A stretch of 21,202 nt of DNA from the NCBI GenBank assembly GCA_013215865.1, contig JABSQL010000034.1, positions 1 through 21,202 of the forward strand, written 5' to 3'. Of this stretch, positions 1 to 7,738 are shown one piece after another (the stretch's first letter is position 1; every line of letters begins with the position of its first letter). The translations under genes and the position numbers were made by a program. The DNA comes from Candidatus Margulisiibacteriota bacterium (GTDB lineage: Bacteria; Margulisbacteria; Marinamargulisbacteria; DT-59). Below the pieces are notes generated by a model. It saw only the letters and a program-made list of their open reading frames with translations. It had not been told where the DNA came from and made no database searches.

Positions 1-9
1 CTCTCTTAG

Positions 10-261
10 TTATATCATCAAGGCATTGGTCATATTTTACTCGAAGGTGGGGCACAGGTATTTTCTTCTGCTTTAGAAGACGGTATTGTGGATAAAATCA
101 GTTTATATGTAGCCCCCATAATAGGCGGAATAACTCCTGTAACTTCTTTCTCCAAGGAATTGAACCTATCTCATTTATCTGTTAAAAAAAGTGGGCCAGA
201 TCTACACATATTAGGATATTCAAATAATCCCCTTGTTTGGCCTGGAACCAATGAATCATAA
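10..261 (+). CDS. ribD: RibD C-terminal reductase domain, 3' fragment
   Basis: Reading codons in frame from base 1, the stretch to the TAA at 259-261 translates to a segment typical of the end of the riboflavin biosynthesis reductase domain (5-amino-6-(5-phosphoribosylamino)uracil reductase). The recognisable motifs are HILLEGGAQVF, then VDKISLYVAPIIGG, the usual 'LLVEGGA ... VD+ ... APxxxG' pattern of RibD/RibG. The 5' end lies outside the window. A TAG at 7-9 is in the same frame, so the open stretch begins only at base 10. This could be a real nonsense mutation, a sequence error near a contig edge, or a frame break just upstream. The last 11 bases overlap the chosen recG start, so the gene appears to lead into the recG operon. 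Confidence 0.7.
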   Translation, partial: LYHQGIGHILLEGGAQVFSSALEDGIVDKISLYVAPIIGGITPVTSFSKELNLSHLSVKKSGPDLHILGYSNNPLVWPGTNES

Positions 262-2332
262 GGGTTTGGATACGCCTATCCAGTATGTAAAAGGTGTTGG
301 CCCGAAAGTCTCTCAGCGACTTGCAACAATGAATATTTTAAATATGAAGGATTTTCTATATACCTTTCCAAGAACTTATGACGATAGACGATCGCTTCCT
401 AGCATATCCGATTTATCACTCTCGACGCCTACAACGATAAAAGGGCGACTTATCAGTCTGACAGAAAATAAACCGAGACCTGGCTTAAACATCCTAAAAG
501 GAATGATTCAAGATGAAACGGGAAGTATAGCAGCCATTTGGTTTAACCAAGGGTTCTTAAAGCGCGTACTAAAAATAGACACTCAGGTAGTCTTAAGTGG
601 AAAGGTAACTGTCAATTCCTTCCAAAGCGAGCGTCAATTTAGCGTCGCTAATACGGAAGTAATCTCAGCTGAGGATCCTTCACTTTATGTTGGGCAGGTA
701 CTTCCTATTTACGCTTTGGTTTCAGGATTGATTCAATTACAAATGCGTAAAATTGCTAAAAGCATCATCACCCAATATGGTCCGTTGTTACAAGACCCTC
801 TGCCGCCATATTTAATGAATCAATACCAGTTTTTTTCTTTAAGTGATGCCATCAAAGAAATGCATTTTCCTTCTTCAAGAGAATATTTTCAATCTGCTAA
901 AAAAAGACTGGTGTTTGAGGAATTTTTTTATGGCCAACTCATTTTAGAAAAACGAAGAATGCTATCTAAGCAAAACATTCCAGGTCCACAATTTGTTGTA
1001 GGAGGGCCTCCGTCTAAACAATTTATAGACGCACTGCCTTATCGGCTCACTAAAGCTCAGGAGCGTGCGATTTCAGATATTGAGACAGATGTTTCAAGCC
1101 CTCATCCTATGAATCGTTTAATCCAAGGAGATGTTGGCTCTGGGAAGACTGATGTGGCTATGGCGGCTCTGATGATGGCTATTTCATCGGGTTTTAATGG
1201 CGCAATGATGGTTCCTACAGAAATATTAGCAGAACAGCATTACCGAACCCTAAAAGAAAGGCTCAGCCCCTTTAATGTGTCGATAATGTTACTCAAAGGA
1301 AAATTAAAAGTATCTGAAAAAAAAGAGGCTCAGTTGCAGTTAAGTTCAGCAAAAAGAACCATCGTTGTGGGAACCCATGCCTTGTATCAAGATCCGGTAG
1401 TCATTAACCAACTTGGGCTTGTTGTGGTGGATGAGCAACATCGATTTGGGGTTTTCCAACGAATGAAATTGAAAGACAAAGGGCACTCACCCCATTGCTT
1501 ATTTATGACAGCGACACCCATCCCAAGATCATTGATGTTAACTGTGTATGGAGATTTAGATAAAACCATTATTGATGAGTTACCTCCCGGGAGAGTGGCC
1601 CCTAAAACCTACGTATTGAAGGAAGGAGGGTTAACAAAAGTATATTCTTTTTGTCATCAAGAACTCCAAAAAGGGTATCAGATATATATTGTATACCCAT
1701 TGGTAGAAGAATCTGAAAAAATTGATTTGAATTCTGCTGTTCAAGGTTATGATATCCTCAAATCTCAGGTTTTTACCCACCATAAGGTCGATTTGATCCA
1801 TGGAAAAATGAAGTCAGAAGAAAAAGAAGCTGTCATGAACCGCTTCAAAAAAGGAACAACCCAGGTACTTGTTAGTACAACCGTTATTGAGGTGGGAATT
1901 GACGTTCCAAATGCCACTATAATGGTCATACGGCATGCAGAAAGATTTGGATTATCTCAGCTTCATCAACTAAGAGGAAGAATTGGTAGAGGTGGAACGG
2001 CGTCAACTTGCTTTTTGATAACCTCTCCAAATGTTTCTGCGACAAAAGATCGCCTACAAGCCATGGCATCTACCTCAGATGGATTTAAAATTGCTGAATA
2101 TGACCTTGCCATAAGGGGTCCAGGTGATATGTTGGGTTCACGCCAATCTGGCCTACCCAGCTTACAATTAGCAGATTTGGTTAAGGATGAAAAAATATTG
2201 CTCATAGCAAGAGAGGAAGCAAAAAAATTATTACAACAAGACCCTTTACTTGTTGAGAGTCACCATCAAAATTTAAAGCGTCATGTGTTATCTATGAAAA
2301 ATAGTTGCTTTAGTGAGGGGCAACTCAACTAA
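251..2332 (+). CDS. recG: ATP-dependent DNA helicase RecG
   Basis: RecG is a superfamily 2 DNA translocase that remodels stalled replication forks and branch-migrates Holliday junctions. From the ATG at 251 it is 693 residues, a normal RecG length. Visible landmarks are the N-terminal wedge/OB region (about 60-160), Walker A GDVGSGKT (about 293-300), the Walker B box DEQH (about 394-397), motif III TATPIPRS, and the C-terminal helicase motifs TTVIEVGIDVPNA and QLRGRIGRG. A longer reading from TTG at 233 is possible, but the ATG at 251 overlaps the end of ribD in the usual operon manner and gives a family-like start (NHKGLDTPIQYVKGVG). The stop TAA shares one base with the rsmD ATG, so the two are probably translationally coupled. 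Confidence 0.97.
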   Translation: MNHKGLDTPIQYVKGVGPKVSQRLATMNILNMKDFLYTFPRTYDDRRSLPSISDLSLSTPTTIKGRLISLTENKPRPGLNILKGMIQDETGSIAAIWFNQGFLKRVLKIDTQVVLSGKVTVNSFQSERQFSVANTEVISAEDPSLYVGQVLPIYALVSGLIQLQMRKIAKSIITQYGPLLQDPLPPYLMNQYQFFSLSDAIKEMHFPSSREYFQSAKKRLVFEEFFYGQLILEKRRMLSKQNIPGPQFVVGGPPSKQFIDALPYRLTKAQERAISDIETDVSSPHPMNRLIQGDVGSGKTDVAMAALMMAISSGFNGAMMVPTEILAEQHYRTLKERLSPFNVSIMLLKGKLKVSEKKEAQLQLSSAKRTIVVGTHALYQDPVVINQLGLVVVDEQHRFGVFQRMKLKDKGHSPHCLFMTATPIPRSLMLTVYGDLDKTIIDELPPGRVAPKTYVLKEGGLTKVYSFCHQELQKGYQIYIVYPLVEESEKIDLNSAVQGYDILKSQVFTHHKVDLIHGKMKSEEKEAVMNRFKKGTTQVLVSTTVIEVGIDVPNATIMVIRHAERFGLSQLHQLRGRIGRGGTASTCFLITSPNVSATKDRLQAMASTSDGFKIAEYDLAIRGPGDMLGSRQSGLPSLQLADLVKDEKILLIAREEAKKLLQQDPLLVESHHQNLKRHVLSMKNSCFSEGQLN

Positions 2333-2850
2333 TGAGGATCATCTCAGGAAAAATAAAGGGAAGACCTCTTCACTATCCTAAAGATCAGCATTTTCGCCCT
2401 ACCAAGAATCGGGTTCGTGAAGCAGTATTTGATATTATTCAGAGTTGGATTCAAGGGGCTACAGTGTTAGATCTTTTTTGTGGCACAGGAAGCCTGGGGT
2501 TAGAGGCTTTATCTCGTGGCGCCAGTCATGTCACTTTTGTAGATTTATCCGTAACATATCTGAAGAAAAATGTCAGACCAAATGATGAAAATATCAGTAT
2601 TATACAGTCTAGTGCGATCCCTTGGTTAAAAAAATGTCATCGTGTTTTCGACCTTATTTTTCTCGATCCTCCTTGGGATAGAGAAGACTTGTATGAAGCC
2701 TCATTGAAGCAGGTTTTAGAATTTGATATACTTGATCCCGAAGGAACTGTGGTGTGTGAACATTTTAAAGAGATGTCCCTTCCTAAATTAGGTACGCAAG
2801 GGAAAAGGTATTTTTATGGTAAATCCACAATCACATTAATAAAAAAATGA
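2332..2850 (+). CDS. rsmD: 16S rRNA (guanine966-N2)-methyltransferase RsmD
   Basis: This is an S-adenosylmethionine-dependent methyltransferase predicted to modify G966 of 16S rRNA during 30S assembly. It has 172 residues, close to the family length. Family marks are the N-terminal RIISGKIKGR, the RPTKNRVREAVFDI segment, the SAM-binding loop LFCGTGSLGLEAL (about 48-60) and the catalytic DPPW (112-115; DPPY is more usual). The start codon shares its A with the recG stop (TAATG), and the gene ends in a four-base ATGA overlap with coaD. The rsmD-coaD pairing is widespread in bacteria and supports the call. Confidence 0.95.
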   Translation: MRIISGKIKGRPLHYPKDQHFRPTKNRVREAVFDIIQSWIQGATVLDLFCGTGSLGLEALSRGASHVTFVDLSVTYLKKNVRPNDENISIIQSSAIPWLKKCHRVFDLIFLDPPWDREDLYEASLKQVLEFDILDPEGTVVCEHFKEMSLPKLGTQGKRYFYGKSTITLIKK

Positions 2851-3323
2851 CAAAAGCGATATATGCTGGCAGTTTTGATCCGATTACCAATGGCCATGTT
2901 GATATTATTAACAGGGCAAAAGGTATTTTTGATTTTGTATATGTTGCGGTAAGTCATAACCTTAATAAGACCGCTTTTTTTACAATTGATGAGCGCATAT
3001 CTCTTATCAATGGTATATTCAAGGATGATCCTAAGGTTGAATGTAACGGTCTTGAAGGCCTATTGGTGGACTATGCACAAAAGAAAGGTGTTTCAATTTT
3101 GATAAGAGGATTGAGGGCAGTATCTGATTTTGATGTCGAATTTCAAATGTCATTGACTAATCGGGAATTAGCACCTAAAATCGACACGGTTTTTTTAATG
3201 ACAGACTCTAAGTATTCATATTTGAGTTCTAGCTTGGTGAAAGAACTGGTACATCTTAAAGCTGACATTGAGGATTTTGTACCCTCACATGTTAAAGATG
3301 CATTAAAGGAAAAACTAAAATGA
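2847..3323 (+). CDS. coaD: Phosphopantetheine adenylyltransferase CoaD
   Basis: CoaD transfers AMP from ATP to 4'-phosphopantetheine to give dephospho-CoA, the penultimate step of coenzyme A synthesis. The 158-residue protein shows the nucleotidyltransferase signature AGSFDPITNGH (about 7-17), the substrate-binding segment RGLRAVSDFDVE (about 87-98) and a C-terminal SSSLVKEL (about 127-134) in place of the common ISSSxVRE. It overlaps rsmD by four bases (ATGA) and the next gene in the same way. No Shine-Dalgarno sequence is evident before the ATG, so translation probably depends on coupling to rsmD. Confidence 0.97.
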   Translation: MTKAIYAGSFDPITNGHVDIINRAKGIFDFVYVAVSHNLNKTAFFTIDERISLINGIFKDDPKVECNGLEGLLVDYAQKKGVSILIRGLRAVSDFDVEFQMSLTNRELAPKIDTVFLMTDSKYSYLSSSLVKELVHLKADIEDFVPSHVKDALKEKLK

Positions 3324-3784
3324 GTGAATTATTAGGACTTATAGATTCCATTGAGGCAACAATATTAGAAAGCAAGAAAATTCCTCTAACAGATAAAGTT
3401 GTGTTGGAAGAGAAAAAGATTCTGATATTACTCGATAAGCTTCGCCTGGCTGTTAAAAGTAATGGCAATGTCATTCGTGAGTCTATTGAACAATCTTTGA
3501 ACAGCAATGAACGCCATGAACAACCTAAGCCCACAAAAGAACCTTCCCAAAAAGAAGAGCCTATCCCTGTGAGTGAGGAAATATTGGCATCTCAGTTGGT
3601 TCAAGATGCTCAGAAGAAGTCAGACGGGATGGTAAAAGACACGAAGGAGTATGTGGATTATATGATGGCTAATCTTCAATTAATGGTCACAAAAGTGCAT
3701 AAAAATTTAATGACGATGGAAAACAGTATAGAAACCAGTCGTCAACAGTTAGCAAAGGAGTTAAAAAATGAACAGACAAAATAA
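3320..3784 (+). CDS. Coiled-coil protein of the coaD-linked family
   Basis: This 154-residue, charged, mostly helical protein has no membrane segment. The N-terminal block [26 protein letters not shown] and the following 'LLDKLR' helix resemble small proteins found immediately downstream of coaD in Firmicutes and relatives, often annotated only as ATPase-subunit-H-like or DivIVA-like; that identification is from memory. A Pro/Glu/Lys-rich linker (about 70-90) separates it from a second helical part (about 95-154). Function is unknown. The ATG overlaps the coaD stop by four bases and is preceded by an AAAGGA site. Its 3' end contains the AAGGAG ribosome-binding site of rph and overlaps the rph start. 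Confidence 0.85.
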   Translation: MSELLGLIDSIEATILESKKIPLTDKVVLEEKKILILLDKLRLAVKSNGNVIRESIEQSLNSNERHEQPKPTKEPSQKEEPIPVSEEILASQLVQDAQKKSDGMVKDTKEYVDYMMANLQLMVTKVHKNLMTMENSIETSRQQLAKELKNEQTK

Positions 3785-4496
3785 TCGGGGTAAAGACGAG
3801 CTAAGACCCTTTGAGTTTAAAAGAGGCTACACCAAATATTCCCAGGGATCTGTATTGGCCGTATTTGGGGATACACAAGTATTATGTACAGCATCTGTAG
3901 AGGAGAAAGTGCCTTCTTTTTTAAAAGATTCTGGACAAGGATGGGTCACTGCTGAGTATTCAATGCTCCCCTCTTCAACCCATACTAGAGTCAGTAGAGA
4001 GGTTAAAAAGGGAAAGCCAACCGGTCGAACGTATGAAATTCAACGGTTAATTGGTCGGTCTTTAAGAGCGTGTTTGGATTTAGAAAAACTAGGAGAAAGA
4101 AGTATCATTATCGATGCAGACGTCATACAAGCAGATGGTGGTACTCGAACAGCAGCTATTAGCGGCGGTATGATCGCATTATGGGATGCTGTTCAGTTCT
4201 TACTTAATGATGAACTTATACATGAAAATCCCATTAAAGAATTTCTTTCTGCTATAAGCGTGGGTATTGTGAGTGGAGAACCTTTGCTTGATTTATGTTA
4301 TGAAGAGGATTCTAACGCAGATGTAGATATGAATGTCGTTATGACTGAAAGTGGTAAATTCGTAGAAGTACAGGGAACAGCTGAATCTGAACCTTTTAGT
4401 TCGTCAGAGTTAAATGGTTTATTGTCCCTAGCTGAAAAAGGAAACCAGTCCATTATTTCAGCTATGAAAGGAATTATTCATCCGGTAATTGCTTAA
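3768..4496 (+). CDS. rph: Ribonuclease PH
   Basis: RNase PH is a phosphorolytic 3'-5' exoribonuclease that trims nucleotides after the CCA end of tRNA precursors, using phosphate and releasing nucleoside diphosphates. At 242 residues it has the usual length. Diagnostic segments are [14 protein letters not shown] (about 27-40), [11 protein letters not shown] (about 58-68), [15 protein letters not shown] (about 86-100), the phosphate-binding GTRTA (125-129), and the acidic active-site region NADVDMN followed by VQGTAE. The start ATG lies inside the preceding gene, eight bases after a strong AAGGAG. The stop shares a base with the next ATG (TAATG). Confidence 0.97.
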   Translation: MNRQNNRGKDELRPFEFKRGYTKYSQGSVLAVFGDTQVLCTASVEEKVPSFLKDSGQGWVTAEYSMLPSSTHTRVSREVKKGKPTGRTYEIQRLIGRSLRACLDLEKLGERSIIIDADVIQADGGTRTAAISGGMIALWDAVQFLLNDELIHENPIKEFLSAISVGIVSGEPLLDLCYEEDSNADVDMNVVMTESGKFVEVQGTAESEPFSSSELNGLLSLAEKGNQSIISAMKGIIHPVIA

Positions 4497-5038
4497 TGTC
4501 ATATAAGGCTTCTATCTATCAGCCAAATCCTAGATGGATATCTTTTTACTTCCTGTATACGATATTTCTATTAAACGATTTATTTCTGAGGCATATCAAG
4601 TATGAAAAAGTGCTATGGAAGTTAATCAAGCTGGATTTATTTTTTATTGGTGGTAAATGTCTACATTCAGGAAACTGCTGTCGCGGAATTATGATATCAC
4701 ATAAAAACAAACCTGTGGATAATCACACCACATTTAACGCACTGAAAAAAAAACATTCTGAATTCCAGCGATTTATACCCCATTCTGAAAAGGGTACTAT
4801 TTCTTATTTTAATTGCGCTTGTCTAACAAAAGAGTCTAAATGCAACGATTATGATAATCGACCCGCATTATGTCATCAATACCCTCTAAGCAGGTTTTTA
4901 CATGATCATTCACTGGAGAGAAATTGTGGTTATAAGATTCAACAAAGACCTTTTTATCCAAAAATAAAAAATGAACGTCTGCGTATATTGGTAAAACAAG
5001 TGTGTGAGTTAAATCAATTAAAATGGAACTATGGATGA
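4496..5038 (+). CDS. YkgJ-type cysteine-cluster (putative Zn/Fe-binding) protein
   Basis: This 180-residue protein carries the cysteine pattern of the YkgJ family, described as a putative zinc- or iron-chelating domain. Cys55 and the adjacent pair Cys61-Cys62 (GGKCLHSGNCC) are followed by Cys107, Cys109, Cys116, Cys126 (in RPALCHQYP) and Cys144. The spacing CX5CC ... CXCX6CX9C matches the family. The first ~50 residues are hydrophobic/aromatic and positively charged, but not a clean signal peptide. No specific reaction is established for the family; cluster binding is inferred. The start overlaps the rph stop (TAATG) without a clear Shine-Dalgarno site, and only three bases separate it from the next gene. 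Confidence 0.85.
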   Translation: MSYKASIYQPNPRWISFYFLYTIFLLNDLFLRHIKYEKVLWKLIKLDLFFIGGKCLHSGNCCRGIMISHKNKPVDNHTTFNALKKKHSEFQRFIPHSEKGTISYFNCACLTKESKCNDYDNRPALCHQYPLSRFLHDHSLERNCGYKIQQRPFYPKIKNERLRILVKQVCELNQLKWNYG

Positions 5039-5041
5039 CCC

Positions 5042-5656
5042 ATGAAAAAAGAATCTCTCCCTCCTGAGTTACTGATTACACAGCGTCAATTCGATATTGT
5101 CATGGGACAAGCAATGGATAACTACCCTGAAGAATCCGGGGGTTTTTTAGGTGGTAAAGACAATGTCGTTCAGGCTGTTTTACCCGTTTACAATCAAAGT
5201 GCAACAGACCGTACAAGAAGATTTGTGATGACCAGTGATGATATTCAGAGAGCCCATGAATTTTTCGAAAAGCATGGGCTGGGATTTTTTGGATCTTATC
5301 ATTCGCACCCAGACGGACTCCCAACACCATCTCACCAAGATATAACAAACGTACAAAAATATCATTTTATCATTGGTTTAAAAGATCCGAACAAGCCCAT
5401 TCTAAAGGCGTTTCATGCCAGTGGATTTCATATAGACGAAATTCCTGTTGCTGTCATATCAAACGATGGTTTTACAGCACTAAACCTTGGGGAAAGCGAA
5501 AGCCAGATAAAAGAGGAAGTGTTAAGTGAGAATATGTTAAAAGATGATGATAAAGAAGGTCTGGATAATATGATGGACAACCTTAGAAAAGGCGACCCCA
5601 AATATACAAAGGAACGCCCTAATAAATCTGATTCTGATTTTTCAACTTTGGCTTAA
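5042..5656 (+). CDS. JAMM/MPN-domain metalloprotease (JAB family)
   Basis: This 204-residue protein has a complete JAMM zinc-protease signature: Glu31 in EESGGFLGG, His87 and His89 in SYHSHP, then Ser97 and Asp100 in PSHQD. Prokaryotic JAMM proteins cleave after the C-terminal Gly-Gly of ubiquitin-like proteins or sulfur carriers, or release Cys from CysO (the Mec type). The MPN fold occupies roughly residues 10-145. The remaining ~55 residues form a charged, Asp/Glu/Lys-rich tail without obvious domains. No ThiS/MoaD-like carrier or E1-like enzyme lies nearby, so its substrate is unknown. It is the last gene of the + strand operon, and its stop overlaps the convergent proA stop by four bases. 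Confidence 0.88.
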   Translation: MKKESLPPELLITQRQFDIVMGQAMDNYPEESGGFLGGKDNVVQAVLPVYNQSATDRTRRFVMTSDDIQRAHEFFEKHGLGFFGSYHSHPDGLPTPSHQDITNVQKYHFIIGLKDPNKPILKAFHASGFHIDEIPVAVISNDGFTALNLGESESQIKEEVLSENMLKDDDKEGLDNMMDNLRKGDPKYTKERPNKSDSDFSTLA

Positions 5657-6918
5657 GACCTGATTTGGCCGTTACCTTCTACGATATATTTTGTCGTAGT
5701 GAGTTCTGTTAGTCCCATCGGTCCTCTCGCATGAAGTTTTTGAGTAGAAATGCCCATTTCTGCTCCAAAACCGAACTCACTGCCATCCACAAAACGAGAA
5801 GAAGCATTAATAACAATGGCAGCTGCATCGATGTTGTTTTTAAATAGAGAAATCGCCTTTTCATCAGAAGCTATGATAGATTCTGAATGAAGTGTACTAT
5901 GCATTTGAATGTGGGAAATGGCCTCATTTATATCTGCAACAACTTTAACTGCCAAAATGAGATCCAAATATTCGGTGTCCCAGTCTTCATTTGTCGCTTT
6001 TTTGCATGCGGGCAATCGTTCACGGGTTTTATCATCTCCTCTTATTTCAACCCCTTTTTCGTCAAGTTTAGGATAAATCTGTTGCAAGAAATCAGAAGCA
6101 ACCTGCTCGTGAACCAAAAGTGTTTCGCAGGCATTACATACAGAAGGACGCTGGGTTTTAGCATTGATCACAATGTTGATGGCATCTTTCAAATTAGCTG
6201 ATTTATCGACATAAATATGGCAATTTCCAACCCCCGTTTCTATGGAAGGGACCGTGGCATGTGTCACAACACTTTGAATTAATGACGCCCCTCCTCTTGG
6301 AATAACCAGGCTCAAATATTGTCTGAGAGTGACCAGTTTTTGTACGCCCTCTCTAGATGTATCTTCAAGAAGTTGAATGGCTTCACCAGGGACACCTTCA
6401 TTTACAGCTGCTTCTCTTAACACCTGAGTAATCATTCGATTAGAGTGTTGAGCAGAAGAACTTCCCCTCAAAACCACAGCATTTCCCGATTTGACACACA
6501 AACCAATCGCATCAGCTGTTACATTGGGTCTGGCTTCATATATAATGGCAATCACACCCAAAGGGTCACGAATTTTAGAAATATGAAGCCCATTAGGGCG
6601 TATCCATGACGAAACAGCCTCCCCAATTGGATCCGGTTGATGTGCAATATCTATCAGACTTTGAGCCATTCCCAAAATTCGGCTTTCATTTAAAGTGAGT
6701 CGGTCTATTAACGCTTTTGATAATCCACTTTGAATACCTGATTTAATATCCATTTCATTGTGTCTAATAATGTCGTCTTTGTGTGTTTTTAATGATTCTG
6801 CCATGTGATGCAGTACCTTATTTTTTACTTCTGTAGATTGAGAGGCCATCACAAATCTTACCTTATGGGCACGTTTACATTGTTCTTCGATGGATAAAGT
6901 GGTGTGAGTGGATATCAT
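5653..6918 (-). CDS. proA: Glutamate-5-semialdehyde dehydrogenase ProA
   Basis: ProA (gamma-glutamyl phosphate reductase) reduces gamma-glutamyl phosphate with NADPH to glutamate-5-semialdehyde, the second step of proline synthesis. The 421-residue length is standard. Clear family segments are DPLGVIAIIYEARPNVTADA (about 118-137), the Gly-rich LVIPRGG (about 204-210), the catalytic cysteine Cys261 in QRPSVCNACETLLV, and GFGAEMGISTQKLHARGP near the C-terminus. An AAGGAG ribosome-binding site sits seven bases before the ATG and overlaps the proB stop, so proB and proA are cotranscribed. Confidence 0.97.
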   Translation of the reverse strand: MISTHTTLSIEEQCKRAHKVRFVMASQSTEVKNKVLHHMAESLKTHKDDIIRHNEMDIKSGIQSGLSKALIDRLTLNESRILGMAQSLIDIAHQPDPIGEAVSSWIRPNGLHISKIRDPLGVIAIIYEARPNVTADAIGLCVKSGNAVVLRGSSSAQHSNRMITQVLREAAVNEGVPGEAIQLLEDTSREGVQKLVTLRQYLSLVIPRGGASLIQSVVTHATVPSIETGVGNCHIYVDKSANLKDAINIVINAKTQRPSVCNACETLLVHEQVASDFLQQIYPKLDEKGVEIRGDDKTRERLPACKKATNEDWDTEYLDLILAVKVVADINEAISHIQMHSTLHSESIIASDEKAISLFKNNIDAAAIVINASSRFVDGSEFGFGAEMGISTQKLHARGPMGLTELTTTKYIVEGNGQIRS

Positions 6919-6928
6919 ATTGGACTCC

Positions 6929-7705
6929 TTATTTTACAGTAATTTTGGTACCAACCGTTTTACCATGTAGGATATCACGAATGATATGGGGGCTTCTACC
7001 GTTTGCAATGGTGACATCAACGCCAGATTTTGCAGCATGAATAGCGGCTTCTAGCTTAGATTTCATGCCTCCTCTGCTTCTCGTATTTGGGATATCATTG
7101 ACGAGAGACATCAATTTTTCCGATCGAGATGAGATGGTATGGATGAGTCTGGCTTTGGGGTTGGATTTAGGGTTATCTGAATGCAGGCCATCCGTATCCG
7201 TTAGTAGATAAAGAGCCTTTGCTTTTAACAGTGTAGATACTCTTGCAGATAATTCATCATTATCACCAAACTTAATTTCATCTGTAGCAACCGTATCATT
7301 TTCATTAATGATAGGAATAATATTGTTACTAATAAGGGTTTTTATGGTGTTGTAAGCATGCTTATGACGTGCGTCTTCGAAAGCCTCCTGAGTTAAAAGA
7401 ACTTGTGCAACCTGAAAACCCCGTTGTTCAAAGAAATTACTGTATTCTTGCATCAGTAGAATTTGACCAACTGCTGCTGCAGCCTGTTTTTCTGGAATAT
7501 TAAGGGGCTTGATATTCATCTTTTCGCAACCGGATGTAATAGATCCAGAGGTCACAACAACAAAATGATACTTTTTCTCTTCAATAACATCTGATATTTG
7601 ATGGCATAGATTTCTAAGACTATTTAAATCTAACTTTCCTTCGATTGTGGTGAGAATATTAGTCCCAATCTTAATGACAATTGTTCTTCTTGAACTCATG
7701 GGCAT
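6929..7705 (-). CDS. proB: Glutamate 5-kinase ProB, short form without PUA domain
   Basis: ProB phosphorylates L-glutamate to gamma-glutamyl phosphate, the committed and usually proline-inhibited step of proline synthesis. The amino-acid-kinase fold is complete: KIGTNIL (about 12-18), VVVTSGSITSG (about 49-59), INENDTVATDEIKFGDNDEL (about 133-152) and LTDTDGL (about 168-174). At 258 residues it lacks the C-terminal PUA domain of the ~367-residue E. coli enzyme. Two in-frame ATGs exist, at 7705 and 7699. A GGGAGG lies 13 bases before the first, a long spacing. A TGC-TATAAT extended -10 box ends directly before 7705, so a transcript from it would begin near 7699 and be leaderless. Read-through from obgE, 33 bases upstream, is also likely. 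Confidence 0.95.
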   Translation of the reverse strand: MPMSSRRTIVIKIGTNILTTIEGKLDLNSLRNLCHQISDVIEEKKYHFVVVTSGSITSGCEKMNIKPLNIPEKQAAAAVGQILLMQEYSNFFEQRGFQVAQVLLTQEAFEDARHKHAYNTIKTLISNNIIPIINENDTVATDEIKFGDNDELSARVSTLLKAKALYLLTDTDGLHSDNPKSNPKARLIHTISSRSEKLMSLVNDIPNTRSRGGMKSKLEAAIHAAKSGVDVTIANGRSPHIIRDILHGKTVGTKITVK

Positions 7706-7714
7706 ATTATAGCA
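7706..7714 (-). promoter_or_regulatory. Extended -10 promoter box abutting the proB start
   Basis: On the minus strand the sequence reads TGC-TATAAT immediately followed by ATGCCCATG, where both ATGs are candidate proB starts. The -10 hexamer is a perfect consensus with the TGN extension. Initiation about seven bases past the hexamer would fall at about 7699, on the A of the second ATG. This would give an internal promoter for proBA independent of obgE. Confidence 0.5.
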
Positions 7715-7738
7715 AAAGCCTCCCGTAAGCGCATTAGT

